Assembly: GCA_000703065.1 (NCBI GenBank)
Contig: JNLK01000001.1
Span: 2,874,001-2,938,000 of the forward strand
Source: Lachnospiraceae bacterium AC2029
GTDB lineage: Bacteria; Bacillota; Clostridia; Lachnospirales; Lachnospiraceae
DNA length: 64,000 nt
Direction: 5' to 3'
A model generated the notes under the pieces. That model ran no database searches. It worked only from the letters and a program-made list of their open reading frames with translations, and was not told where the DNA came from. The stretch's first letter is position 1, and every line of letters starts with the position of its first letter. Shown here piece by piece: positions 35,135 to 42,546 of the stretch. A program made the translations under genes and the position numbers.

Positions 35135-36361
35135 ATGATCCGCAGACTGAAGATCAAGTTCATAGTGATCTCATCATTGGCATTGCTGATAACGCTGATC
35201 ATCGTTCTGGGTGTGATCAACGGAGTCAGTTATTATAATTCCAAGGTGGAGATATTCTCTGTGATCTCAAGAATCTCGGAGAACCACGGACATATGCCGG
35301 ACCGGCTGGAATACCGTTCCATCATAGGAGAGACCATTCTGACGGACGAATCCCGGTTTACACTGCGGTTTTTCTCCGCGGTGGTGGATGATTCCGGTAA
35401 TGTCGTGGACATGGACCGTGGACGGGTGGAGACCTTCTCCGAGTCGGATGCAAGAAAATATCTGGCCAAGGCCGAGCAGCGTCTGTCGGATGAAGGCTTC
35501 TTCAGTGAGGATAATGTGACCTTTGCATATCAGAAGACCGAAGCCGGGAACGGAGGGACCCTGTATGTGATCCTGGATGTTACAAGGCAGCTCCGGTCAA
35601 CACATATGTTCATGAAGTTCTCGCTCTATGTGGGACTTCTGTCCATGTTCCTTCTGCTTCTGATCCTTTCCATTTTCTCAAAACGGGCAGTGGCGCCGCT
35701 GGTGAAAAATATGGAGAGTCAGAAGATGTTCATCACCAATGCAGGGCATGAACTGAAAACTCCCCTGGCCATCATTTCCGCCAATACCGAAGTACTGGAG
35801 ATGACAGAGGGGAAAAATGAATGGACCGAGAGTACCATGGAACAGGTAAAGCGGATGTCGGAGCTGATCTCACATCTCATCACCCTGTCGAAGCTGCAGG
35901 AGAAGGAGGAGATCGTTCTGGCGGATGTGTCCTTCACCGAGGTGACGGAAAAGGTGGCAACCGAATTCCGCGTGCTGGCGGAGAAGAACGGACTCAACTA
36001 TGAAACGGAGATCGCAGAAGGCAGGACCGTCAAGGCGGATGAGGCAGGTCTTCGGGAGCTGGTATCCATTCTTGTGGATAATGCCGTGAAATACTGTACC
36101 GACGGAGGCACGGTCCGGGTGGTTCTGGAAGCCAAGGGACACAGCACGATCCTTGCTGTATCCAATACCTATCCGGAGAAGGAGGATGTGGACTACAGCC
36201 GGTTCTTCGACCGTTTCTATCGGGAGGATGAATCCCATAACAGTGAGAAGAAGGGCTTTGGAATCGGACTTTCCATGGCGCAGCATTTTACGGAAATGTT
36301 TAAGGGCAAGATCGGTGTGAATTATAAGAACGGAATGATCTGCTTCACGGTGGTTCTGTAG
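35135..36361 (+). CDS. Sensor histidine kinase
   Basis: 408 residues. Two membrane helices (FIVISSLALLITLIIVLGVI and YVGLLSMFLLLLILSIF) enclose a ~130-residue sensor loop. HisKA has His205 in NAGHELKTPLAII; the ATPase domain has N-box LVDNAVKYC, F-box FFDRFYR and G2-box KGFGIGLSMAQH. No HAMP domain is obvious. Partner of the regulator at 34342-35016; signal unknown. Confidence 0.93.
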   Translation: MIRRLKIKFIVISSLALLITLIIVLGVINGVSYYNSKVEIFSVISRISENHGHMPDRLEYRSIIGETILTDESRFTLRFFSAVVDDSGNVVDMDRGRVETFSESDARKYLAKAEQRLSDEGFFSEDNVTFAYQKTEAGNGGTLYVILDVTRQLRSTHMFMKFSLYVGLLSMFLLLLILSIFSKRAVAPLVKNMESQKMFITNAGHELKTPLAIISANTEVLEMTEGKNEWTESTMEQVKRMSELISHLITLSKLQEKEEIVLADVSFTEVTEKVATEFRVLAEKNGLNYETEIAEGRTVKADEAGLRELVSILVDNAVKYCTDGGTVRVVLEAKGHSTILAVSNTYPEKEDVDYSRFFDRFYREDESHNSEKKGFGIGLSMAQHFTEMFKGKIGVNYKNGMICFTVVL

Positions 36362-36398
36362 AAGAGAAGGATCGTTTCGACGATAGGAATAAAAAGGG

Positions 36399-36434
36399 GT
36401 AAACGGATGGGTTCTTGCGAATCCATCCGTTTAC
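36399..36434 (+). terminator. Hairpin after the histidine kinase gene
   Basis: GTAAACGGATGG (36399-36410) pairs perfectly with CCATCCGTTTAC (36423-36434). A weak U tract (GTTAGTG) follows. A second perfect hairpin, arms TTAAAGAAGAT (36462-36472) and ATCTTCTTTAA (36480-36490), follows 27 bases later. The rest of 36491-36630 is AT-rich leader of the next gene. Confidence 0.6.
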
Positions 36435-36630
36435 GTTAGTGAAGGTTAAAATATTTAATGATTAAAGAAGATTTAGGGGATCTTCTTTAAACAGGGGGCT
36501 GATTGAAGGAAATTCTTAAAATCTTTTAAATATTCTGGAATTAATATAGCGCATTTCCGTGATTTGTTATACAATAATTATGCGGTTTGTTAAAAGTTTT
36601 TGGCAACTTTTCCGAAAAGGAGACCACAGT

Positions 36631-37371
36631 ATGGCAGATATTTATGATGATTATACCAAGAATATCTTCCAGGAACGGGAAGAGGACAAAAAGCATCCCG
36701 CTTTTGAAGGGGAGATGGGTCTCTATAATCTGATCGCAGACGGTAAGGTGGACCGGATCGAGGAGTATCGTAAGGGAAAGCCGGAGCCGGATGCGAAGGA
36801 GCGGGGAGTGCTGTCGGAGAATCCGCTCAGAAATGCCATGTATCACTTTGTGGCCATGACCACGATGATCACGCGGGTCTGTATCAGTAAGGGGCTGGAG
36901 CAGTCCGTGGCCTACAAGATGAGTGATACCTACATTCACCGGGCGGATAAGCTTGCAAGACCGGAGGAGGTTAAAAAACTTCAAGGGGAGATGATGATCG
37001 GCTTTGCGGAAACCATGGCCAGGGGACAGAAGAAGGATGTTCATTCCAAGCAGATCGTAAAATGTATCGATTACATCGGTCAGCATCTGCATGACAAGAT
37101 CACAATGGAAGAGTTGGCGAGTTATGTAAACCTTAACGAAACCTATCTCTCCAAGCTGTTCCGAAAGGAAATGGGATGCTCGGTCAGCGAGTATATCCGC
37201 GACAAGAAGGTGGAAGAGGCGAAGGGGCTGCTTCGGTACTCGGAGAAATCCAGCATCGAGATCGCTACGGACCTGGGCTTCTCGTCACACAGCTATTTCA
37301 TCAGTGTATTTAAGAAGGTCACAGGAGAAACTCCCAAGGAGTACCGAAACCGGACCTTCCGTAAGCTTTAG
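36631..37371 (+). CDS. AraC-family transcriptional regulator
   Basis: 246 residues from ATG 36631 (MADIYDDYTKN) behind AAGGAG. The N-terminal ~140 residues are a helical region of unknown ligand (YKMSDTYIHRADKL). The C-terminal ~100 residues have two AraC HTH motifs (MEELASYVNLNETYLSKLFRK; IEIATDLGFSSHSYFISVFKK). It precedes the second alarmone synthetase-like gene by 34 bases. Confidence 0.88.
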   Translation: MADIYDDYTKNIFQEREEDKKHPAFEGEMGLYNLIADGKVDRIEEYRKGKPEPDAKERGVLSENPLRNAMYHFVAMTTMITRVCISKGLEQSVAYKMSDTYIHRADKLARPEEVKKLQGEMMIGFAETMARGQKKDVHSKQIVKCIDYIGQHLHDKITMEELASYVNLNETYLSKLFRKEMGCSVSEYIRDKKVEEAKGLLRYSEKSSIEIATDLGFSSHSYFISVFKKVTGETPKEYRNRTFRKL

Positions 37372-37405
37372 GAGACAGCAGGTCTCATATGAAACGGAGA
37401 CACAT

Positions 37406-38077
37406 ATGCGTGAAGAGTACAGTGTAACCTCAGAGAAGGTTGAAGAGCTCGCGAAGACCATTTCCCGGAGGGATGATTTCGTGCGGCTTATGACTTATTA
37501 TCGTTGTGCCATAATGGAGATTCAGACCAAGCTGAACGTGCTGAATGCCGAGTTCTCCCTGAGGTATGACAGAAATCCCTTCGAGTCCATCGAAAGCCGG
37601 CTCAAGAGACCGGAGAGCATTGTGGAGAAGATGCTTCGGCGGGGGATCCCGATCACGGTTGAGGATATGGAGCAGGAGATGACGGATATCGCAGGTATCC
37701 GCGTGATCTGTTCCTTCCAGGAGGACCTTTACAGTCTGGCGGAGCTTCTGGTGGAGCAGGATGATGTGCTGCTCATTTCCAGAAAGGATTATATCCGAAA
37801 TCCGAAGGCAAACGGATATCGGTCGCTGCACCTGCTGATCGATATCCCCATTTTCCTGTCCCAGGGAAAGCGGCATATGCGGGTGGAGGTGCAGTTCCGC
37901 ACCATCGCCATGGACTTCTGGGCAAGCGTAGATCACAAGCTGAAATATAAGAAAACACTTCGTGATCCGGAGGCGGTAGTCGCCAAGCTGAAGATCTGCG
38001 CAGACACTCTTGCAAAGATGGATCAGGAGATGGAAGAGATCCGAAGAACCATCGATGCGGACGGAGAAACGACTTAA
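37406..38077 (+). CDS. Small alarmone synthetase-like protein (RelA/SpoT domain) 2
   Basis: 223 residues from ATG 37406 (MREEYSVTSEKV) behind ACGGAGA. Motifs parallel to the first copy: DIAGIRVICSFQEDLYSL, NPKANGYRSLHLLI and VEVQFRTIAMDFWASVDHKLKYKK. No HD domain. Its stop shares a base with the next start (TAATG). The two copies diverge outside the core, so they probably have different triggers. Confidence 0.85.
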   Translation: MREEYSVTSEKVEELAKTISRRDDFVRLMTYYRCAIMEIQTKLNVLNAEFSLRYDRNPFESIESRLKRPESIVEKMLRRGIPITVEDMEQEMTDIAGIRVICSFQEDLYSLAELLVEQDDVLLISRKDYIRNPKANGYRSLHLLIDIPIFLSQGKRHMRVEVQFRTIAMDFWASVDHKLKYKKTLRDPEAVVAKLKICADTLAKMDQEMEEIRRTIDADGETT

Positions 38078-38832
38078 TGAGCGAGATTTTGGAAGAGGAC
38101 GAAATAACTTCAGATATTCCTGAGAAGAAAAAACCGAAGAAGGAGCTGTCGAGGAAAAAGAAGATCATCAAGATCTCATTACTGGTCGTCGGGATCCTTG
38201 CCGGTTTTTTTGTGGTTGGTACGGCGGCGGTAAACTGCTTTATGGTCCTGGTCGAGGGCCGTCACATTAAGGAACTGGACGCCTGGAAGGAGGATGCGCG
38301 GGAAGGGATCGACTGTATCATGGTCCTGGGCTGCAGCGTCAATTCCGACCAGACCCCCAGCAGGATGCTGAAGGACCGGCTGGATGCGGCAATCGAGCTG
38401 TATCATGCCTCACCGCAGAAGATCCTGGTGAGCGGAGACCATGCCGGTCAGTACTACAATGAGGTGGTGGTGATGAAGGATTATCTGATCCAGGCCGGGA
38501 TCCCATCGGATCAGATCTTCGTGGATCATTACGGAGTATCCACCTATGACAGTGTGTATCGAGCCTATCATGTGTTCGGGATCAGAAGGATCACCATCGT
38601 GACCCAGAAATATCATATGTACCGGGCGCTCTATCTGGCGAATGCCATGGGTATGGATGCGGACGGCTATATAGCGAAATATGTCCGGTATACGGACCAG
38701 TTCTCCAGAGATCTGAGAGAAGTCTTTGCGCGGGATAAGGATTTCATGACAGCCATTTTCAAACCGAAGGTGGACAGTCCCATGGATCCAATCTCACTGG
38801 AGGAAAGCGGCGACATTACAAATGAACGATGA
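38077..38832 (+). CDS. SanA/YdcF-family (DUF218) membrane protein
   Basis: 251 residues: Lys-rich N-terminus, one membrane helix (ISLLVVGILAGFFVVGTAAV), then the DUF218 domain with DCIMVLGCSVNSDQTPSRMLKDRL, LVSGDHAGQYYNEV and YGVSTYDSVYRA. SanA of E. coli affects envelope permeability to vancomycin; the biochemical role is unsettled. Coupled to the alarmone synthetase gene by a one-base overlap. Confidence 0.85.
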   Translation: MSEILEEDEITSDIPEKKKPKKELSRKKKIIKISLLVVGILAGFFVVGTAAVNCFMVLVEGRHIKELDAWKEDAREGIDCIMVLGCSVNSDQTPSRMLKDRLDAAIELYHASPQKILVSGDHAGQYYNEVVVMKDYLIQAGIPSDQIFVDHYGVSTYDSVYRAYHVFGIRRITIVTQKYHMYRALYLANAMGMDADGYIAKYVRYTDQFSRDLREVFARDKDFMTAIFKPKVDSPMDPISLEESGDITNER

Positions 38833-38915
38833 TCCTCAGGCTGTTTTGTCCTGTGGAATATCAGCCGGGGGAAATGCTTATTTTGCCCGGCATCACAATA
38901 TGAAAGAGAGTACGT

Positions 38916-39473
38916 ATGGAATTTCGGGGCATCGAGAAGAGAGAAGAAGGGCATTTTATCACCCGTTATAATCTGACCTACCAAACGGCCGGCGGAACCG
39001 AGAAGGTTTATGAAATGATCAGCCGGGATAAGAACATCGCGGATTTTGCAGCCCTGCATGACCGGGGCCCGGATGCGGTGGTTCTGATCATCCACAGTGA
39101 AGACGGAGAGAAGGTCCTGCTGAACAGGGAGTTCCGGCTGGCTCCGGGAGAGTGGGTATACAACTTCCCGGCAGGTCTGATCGATCCCGGTGAGACTCCG
39201 GACCAGGCAGCGGCCAGAGAGCTTCATGAGGAGACAGGACTTACCCTGGTGGAGATCACGGATCACATCGGAGAGAGCTACAGTGCGGTGGGCTTCTCAA
39301 ATGAGAAGAATGTCTGTGTGGTGGGTACTGCCCGCGGAGAGATCATCGGCAGTGATTCCGATATGGAGGAGATTGAAGCCGGATGGTACACGAAGGCCCG
39401 GATCCGGGAACTGCTGAAGACGGAAAGATTTGCGGCGAGAACCCAGGCCTACTGTTATCTGTGGTCGAGGTGA
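38916..39473 (+). CDS. Nudix hydrolase
   Basis: 185 residues. Nudix box in GLIDPGETPDQAAARELHEE plus TGL fits GX5EX7REUXEEXGU. The surrounding layout (NREFRLAPGEWVYNFPAG, GESYSAVGFSNEK) is that of the ADP-ribose pyrophosphatase-like group. Substrate not determinable from sequence. It is the last ordinary chromosomal gene before the mobile island. Confidence 0.88.
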   Translation: MEFRGIEKREEGHFITRYNLTYQTAGGTEKVYEMISRDKNIADFAALHDRGPDAVVLIIHSEDGEKVLLNREFRLAPGEWVYNFPAGLIDPGETPDQAAARELHEETGLTLVEITDHIGESYSAVGFSNEKNVCVVGTARGEIIGSDSDMEEIEAGWYTKARIRELLKTERFAARTQAYCYLWSR

Positions 39474-39553
39474 GAATTCTGAATCAGGTGAAAATGCGAT
39501 CATCACAGGATAACTGATCAGAAAAAAACGACTCTTTTATTACCCAGCCGCCG

Positions 39554-39567
39554 TTTGCAATTGCAAA
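39554..39567. other. Perfect 14-bp palindrome
   Basis: TTTGCAATTGCAAA, in the gene-free stretch 39474-39641, which is AT-rich and also has two AAACGGTT direct repeats at about 39625-39643. No gene is visible there. Possibly an operator or insertion target. Confidence 0.4.
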
Positions 39568-39641
39568 TGATTTGTAAAACGCCTCTCGGATTGCAACTCA
39601 GCGCACCTCTTGAACAATTTGTCGAAACGGTTTCAAAACGG

Positions 39642-39669
39642 TTGCAATTATATGTTAGTCTGATATAAT
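39642..39669 (+). promoter_or_regulatory. Promoter reading into the IS605-type element
   Basis: TTGCAA (39642-39647), 16-base spacer, TATAAT (39664-39669). It lies just outside or at the very left edge of the element, so its transcript would carry the left-end hairpin in its leader. Confidence 0.65.
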
Positions 39670-39681
39670 TGTTATAAATTT

Positions 39682-39723
39682 GCGGCGAAAAACCCACAGG
39701 CTTGCCTGTGGGATGAAAGCCGC
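39682..39723 (+). repeat. Left-end hairpin of the IS605-type element
   Basis: Inner stem CCCACAGGC/GCCTGTGGG with TT loop, inside an outer GCGGC (39682-39686)/GCCGC (39719-39723) stem. Same inner design as the right end. Confidence 0.8.
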
Positions 39724-39747
39724 CTGAAACACATGGAAATAATATAG

Positions 39748-39775
39748 AAAGCATATTGATATTTCAGTATGCTTT
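39748..39775 (+). terminator. Hairpin with T tail in the element leader
   Basis: AAAGCATA-TTGA-TATT-TCAG-TATGCTTT then TTAATTTTAC. It could stop transcription coming from outside, protecting the element genes or limiting their expression. Confidence 0.55.
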
Positions 39776-39836
39776 TAATTTTACTTGGCATATACATAGA
39801 GTATATATAATCTATGCATATAAGAAAGGAATATTT

Positions 39837-40208
39837 ATGCTTACTTTAAAATGTGAATATTGTGGTTTTGAGCAAACTGTAAAAAAGAGAATAGACAAAT
39901 ATACATATTTTGAATTAACCCATTGTAAGCATCTGTGGTGTCCATGTAATAAATGTAAAGAACAAAATCCCAGGCCAAAACAAATTGAAAAGGGGCTTGT
40001 AAAACATGGATGGGTATTAGGTGAATGGGATTGCTTACTTACTGAAGAAGATGCTGCATATGTTCAATCACATCAAAAATATGGCAGTTGGAGTAAAATA
40101 ATAATTCCTACAATTGAAGAATGCAGGTCTTTGTTAAGAGCAAGACAACTTAAAGATATAGGACTGCAGTTATTACAGGAGGCTACTGATGGCACGACCA
40201 AAGAGTGA
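39837..40208 (+). CDS. Zinc-ribbon-like small protein carried by the IS605-type element
   Basis: 123 residues from ATG 39837 (MLTLKCEYCGFEQ) behind AAGAAAGGA. Cysteines CEYC near residue 5 and HCKHLWCPCNKCK around residues 35-47 form a likely zinc-binding N-terminal half; the rest is helical (IEECRSLLRARQLKDIGLQLL). Family not recognised. It overlaps the next gene by 20 bases, so it belongs to the element operon. May bind nucleic acid; a role as regulator or TnpB partner is only a guess. Confidence 0.65.
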   Translation: MLTLKCEYCGFEQTVKKRIDKYTYFELTHCKHLWCPCNKCKEQNPRPKQIEKGLVKHGWVLGEWDCLLTEEDAAYVQSHQKYGSWSKIIIPTIEECRSLLRARQLKDIGLQLLQEATDGTTKE

Positions 40209-40386
40209 CAACGTACAGATTAACATTTCCATTCCTTCTGAGTGGAAGACACAGCTTGAAAACCTTGCACGTATCTATTCTGTTGAGGAAGGCGAAACAA
40301 TAACATTTCTTGACCTAATGCGGAGGGGTATTCAGGAAAAATATCAGTTAGGAGTTAAGGACGATGAGCGAGGAGCAATATCATAG
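40189..40386 (+). CDS. Ribbon-helix-helix-like small protein carried by the IS605-type element
   Basis: 65 residues behind ACAGGAGG. The N-terminal strand (DNVQINISIPSEWKTQLENLARIYS) followed by a helix and EGETITFLDLMRRGIQEKY fits an RHH/Arc-type DNA-binding fold, though with an insertion in the middle. It overlaps both neighbours. An autorepressor of the element is the simplest reading. Confidence 0.55.
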   Translation: MARPKSDNVQINISIPSEWKTQLENLARIYSVEEGETITFLDLMRRGIQEKYQLGVKDDERGAIS

Positions 40387-40615
40387 TGCTTCACATTGCA
40401 AATATCTGATACAGTATCATATCATCTGGTGTCCTAAATTTAGATTTTCAGTTTTAAGAGGCGATGTTGAGCTTTTTAAGGCATTCCCGCAACTCAAACA
40501 GTTTTATACAAGATGCGGCGTATTATGGTCAAGAGGATATTTTGTATCAACGGTAGGTCATATAAGCGAAGCAACGGTAATCAAATACATAGAGGAACAG
40601 AAAAATCATGGCTGA
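40364..40615 (+). pseudogene. tnpA: IS200/IS605 TnpA with large internal deletion
   Basis: 83 residues instead of about 130. The N-terminus (CKYLIQYHIIWCPKFRFSVLRG) and C-terminus (CGVLWSRGYFVSTVGHIS, EATVIKYIEEQ with the likely catalytic Tyr) match Y1 transposases, but the middle ~50 residues with the HUH metal site (typically DHVH/DHIH) are absent. The frame is kept across the join (DVELFKAFPQLKQFY). Without HUH it should be unable to cut DNA. The frame overlaps both neighbours. Confidence 0.85.
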
Positions 40616-42218
40616 TGAAGAGTACAGTAAAGTTTTAAAGAAATTTCATAAGCTGTCTGACAGGCATATCTTAGTTGTAGAAACAGATATGTCTTATTCC
40701 GATGTCATAAAGGTTGTGGCTCTTTCTGATAAGATCCGCAAAGCAGGCAATGAACTTGTAGGTCTTATGAAAAAGAATCATGACCAGCTTATGCGTACAA
40801 AGAAATATCGCAAATTGCGTGAACTTTATGGCGGTACTGAGGATAAGGATAAACGTAAAGATTTAGCCAGACAACTTAACGAGATGCAGGCTGAATATAA
40901 CGTCACATGGGATTTCTGTCGTATATCCATGATACCGATAGGCAAGAAATATGGCATTGATGCGATATTTGCTCTTACTAAAGCCGAAGACGTATGGCGG
41001 GGTATTGAGAAATGTCTGTATGGCAACGGAAAAAGCATCCATTTCTCACAATACGGAGAACTTCCATGTATTAGGGCAAAGCAGATAAACCGTGGCATCC
41101 CAATATCTGTCAAGGATAACAAGATACGGTTCAAACTTGGAAAAACAGTTTTTGGATTGCAGTTAAACGACAGGTTTCAACAGGATGAAGCGAATGCAGT
41201 CCTGTCATATCTTACCAAACCTGAGATTATAGATGCAAAAGCGGTAAATATTCTTTTAGAAGAAGCTATTTGTATAGACACATACAGACCATGCTATGCT
41301 ACTCTCGTACCTAAGATTATCAGAGGCAAGTACAGAGTATATCTGCATCTGACCATAGAAGGTAAGGCAAAACCCCAATATGATAAATTCGGTAATCCAA
41401 GACATAAATATGGTAAAGGCATAATAGGCGCTGATATTGGAACACAGACAGTTGCCTATACATCTGATACTGAAGTTGGTCTTAAGAATCTTTCGGAACG
41501 TGGCAACAGCATACAGAAATCGGAGCATTTGGAAAGACTGTATTACAGGGCTATGGACAGGTCAAGAAGAACCACTAATCCACAGAACTATAATCCTGAC
41601 GGCACAGTTAAGAAAGGTCGCAAGACTTGGAAATATTCAAATCATTACAAGAAAATAAAAGCCAAGCATTCTGAACTTTGCCGAATAAATGCAGTTAACA
41701 GGCAGCTTGCAATCAACGAAGATACTAACCATCTCCGAAGTCTTGGCGATGTATTTGTAACTGAACCCAAGAACGCAGGTAAGCTGATGAAACGAGCTAA
41801 AGTGACCACTATAAACAGCAAAGGCAAGTTCAACAGGAAAAAGCGGTTCGGCAAATCCATAAAGAACAGGTGTCCTTCAGGTTTTCAAGCTACGATAGAA
41901 AAGAAATTCAAATCATCTGGCGGTACATATATAGAAGTTCCGCAGAATTACAGAGCTTCGCAGTATGACCACACAGCCGATGATTATATCAAAAAGAAAT
42001 TGTCTGACAGGATGTATAAACTCACAGACGGAACTTTAGTGCAGAGAGATTGGTATTCATCATATATACTCTACTGCTACGATTACAGGACACAAGGTAT
42101 AGACAAGAATAAATGCATAACTGAATTTGATAAACATTACAACAAAGAAAAAGCCCTAATTACATGGATTAAGGTTAATAAAATCAAAGTATTAAACAGC
42201 GGAATCAAAGTAGCTTAA
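40608..42218 (+). CDS. tnpB: IS605 OrfB / TnpB RNA-guided nuclease, long form
   Basis: 536 residues, longer than the usual 370-450, with an N-terminal extension of about 100. RuvC residues are all present: Asp276 (GADIGTQT), Glu386 (VFVTEPKNAG) and Asp481 (VQRDWYSSYIL). The usual four-Cys zinc finger between RuvC-II and RuvC-III is not seen; that stretch reads ASQYDHTADDYIKKKLSDR. TnpB cuts DNA guided by an omega RNA made from the element's right end. The start overlaps tnpA by 8 bases. Confidence 0.9.
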   Translation: MADEEYSKVLKKFHKLSDRHILVVETDMSYSDVIKVVALSDKIRKAGNELVGLMKKNHDQLMRTKKYRKLRELYGGTEDKDKRKDLARQLNEMQAEYNVTWDFCRISMIPIGKKYGIDAIFALTKAEDVWRGIEKCLYGNGKSIHFSQYGELPCIRAKQINRGIPISVKDNKIRFKLGKTVFGLQLNDRFQQDEANAVLSYLTKPEIIDAKAVNILLEEAICIDTYRPCYATLVPKIIRGKYRVYLHLTIEGKAKPQYDKFGNPRHKYGKGIIGADIGTQTVAYTSDTEVGLKNLSERGNSIQKSEHLERLYYRAMDRSRRTTNPQNYNPDGTVKKGRKTWKYSNHYKKIKAKHSELCRINAVNRQLAINEDTNHLRSLGDVFVTEPKNAGKLMKRAKVTTINSKGKFNRKKRFGKSIKNRCPSGFQATIEKKFKSSGGTYIEVPQNYRASQYDHTADDYIKKKLSDRMYKLTDGTLVQRDWYSSYILYCYDYRTQGIDKNKCITEFDKHYNKEKALITWIKVNKIKVLNSGIKVA

Positions 42219-42410
42219 CAACTTAATATGGGGCGATTGACTGTACGTCCCTGCCGCAAGACAGAAATTTACCGCTAATGTGGTCGTTGGACTGCTTGGT
42301 AATGAAAGTCCTGATTCAAACAGATTTATACTTGTAACTCCAAAGTCTGAAAATGATGTACGATTACAAGTTACACTTGGCAATCAGAACCCCACGGGCT
42401 TGCCCGTGGG
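42219..42410 (+). ncRNA. Predicted omega (right-end) RNA scaffold of TnpB
   Basis: By analogy with other IS200/IS605 elements, the tnpB 3' end and this noncoding stretch up to the right-end hairpin should form the scaffold, and the guide would be the flanking bases just past the hairpin (from about 42411-42430). Several short self-complementary stretches are visible, but I cannot fold it reliably. Part of the 42219-42546 gap. Confidence 0.5.
42391..42410 (+). repeat. Right-end hairpin of the IS605-type element
   Basis: CCCACGGGC-TT-GCCCGTGGG, a perfect 9-bp stem, matching the left-end hairpin except at one pair. Confidence 0.85.
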
Positions 42411-42546
42411 AGCAGTCAGAGTCTCCATGAAGCAGATGAGTGCTGAAACACTGCTCAATGATCAGGTGGTTCTGGACGAAGCACAGTCGCGAACCTGAGA
42501 TCCGGGCATGATATCTATCAGACAGTAGGAAGGGGTGTGACAGACA

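Larger units (their letters stand above)
39682..42410 (+). mobile_element. IS200/IS605-type element with cargo genes, defective tnpA and tnpB
   Basis: Bounded by two matching subterminal hairpins, CCCACAGGC-TT-GCCTGTGGG (39693-39712) and CCCACGGGC-TT-GCCCGTGGG (42391-42410), as expected for elements mobilised as single strands without terminal inverted repeats. It encodes four overlapping genes: zinc-ribbon, RHH-like, tnpA remnant and tnpB. Base composition is clearly more AT-rich than the flanks. The exact cleavage sites, probably 10-20 bases outside the hairpins, cannot be fixed. Confidence 0.85.

Noticed and set aside
40608-42218. TnpB as a nuclease-dead, TldR-like regulator
   Set aside because: All three RuvC acidic residues (Asp276, Glu386, Asp481) are present in the right contexts, so loss of cutting is not supported.
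42280-42498. Short plus-strand frame across the right end of the IS605-type element
   Set aside because: It crosses the right-end hairpin into flanking DNA and shows no protein features; the region is better explained as omega RNA and element end.
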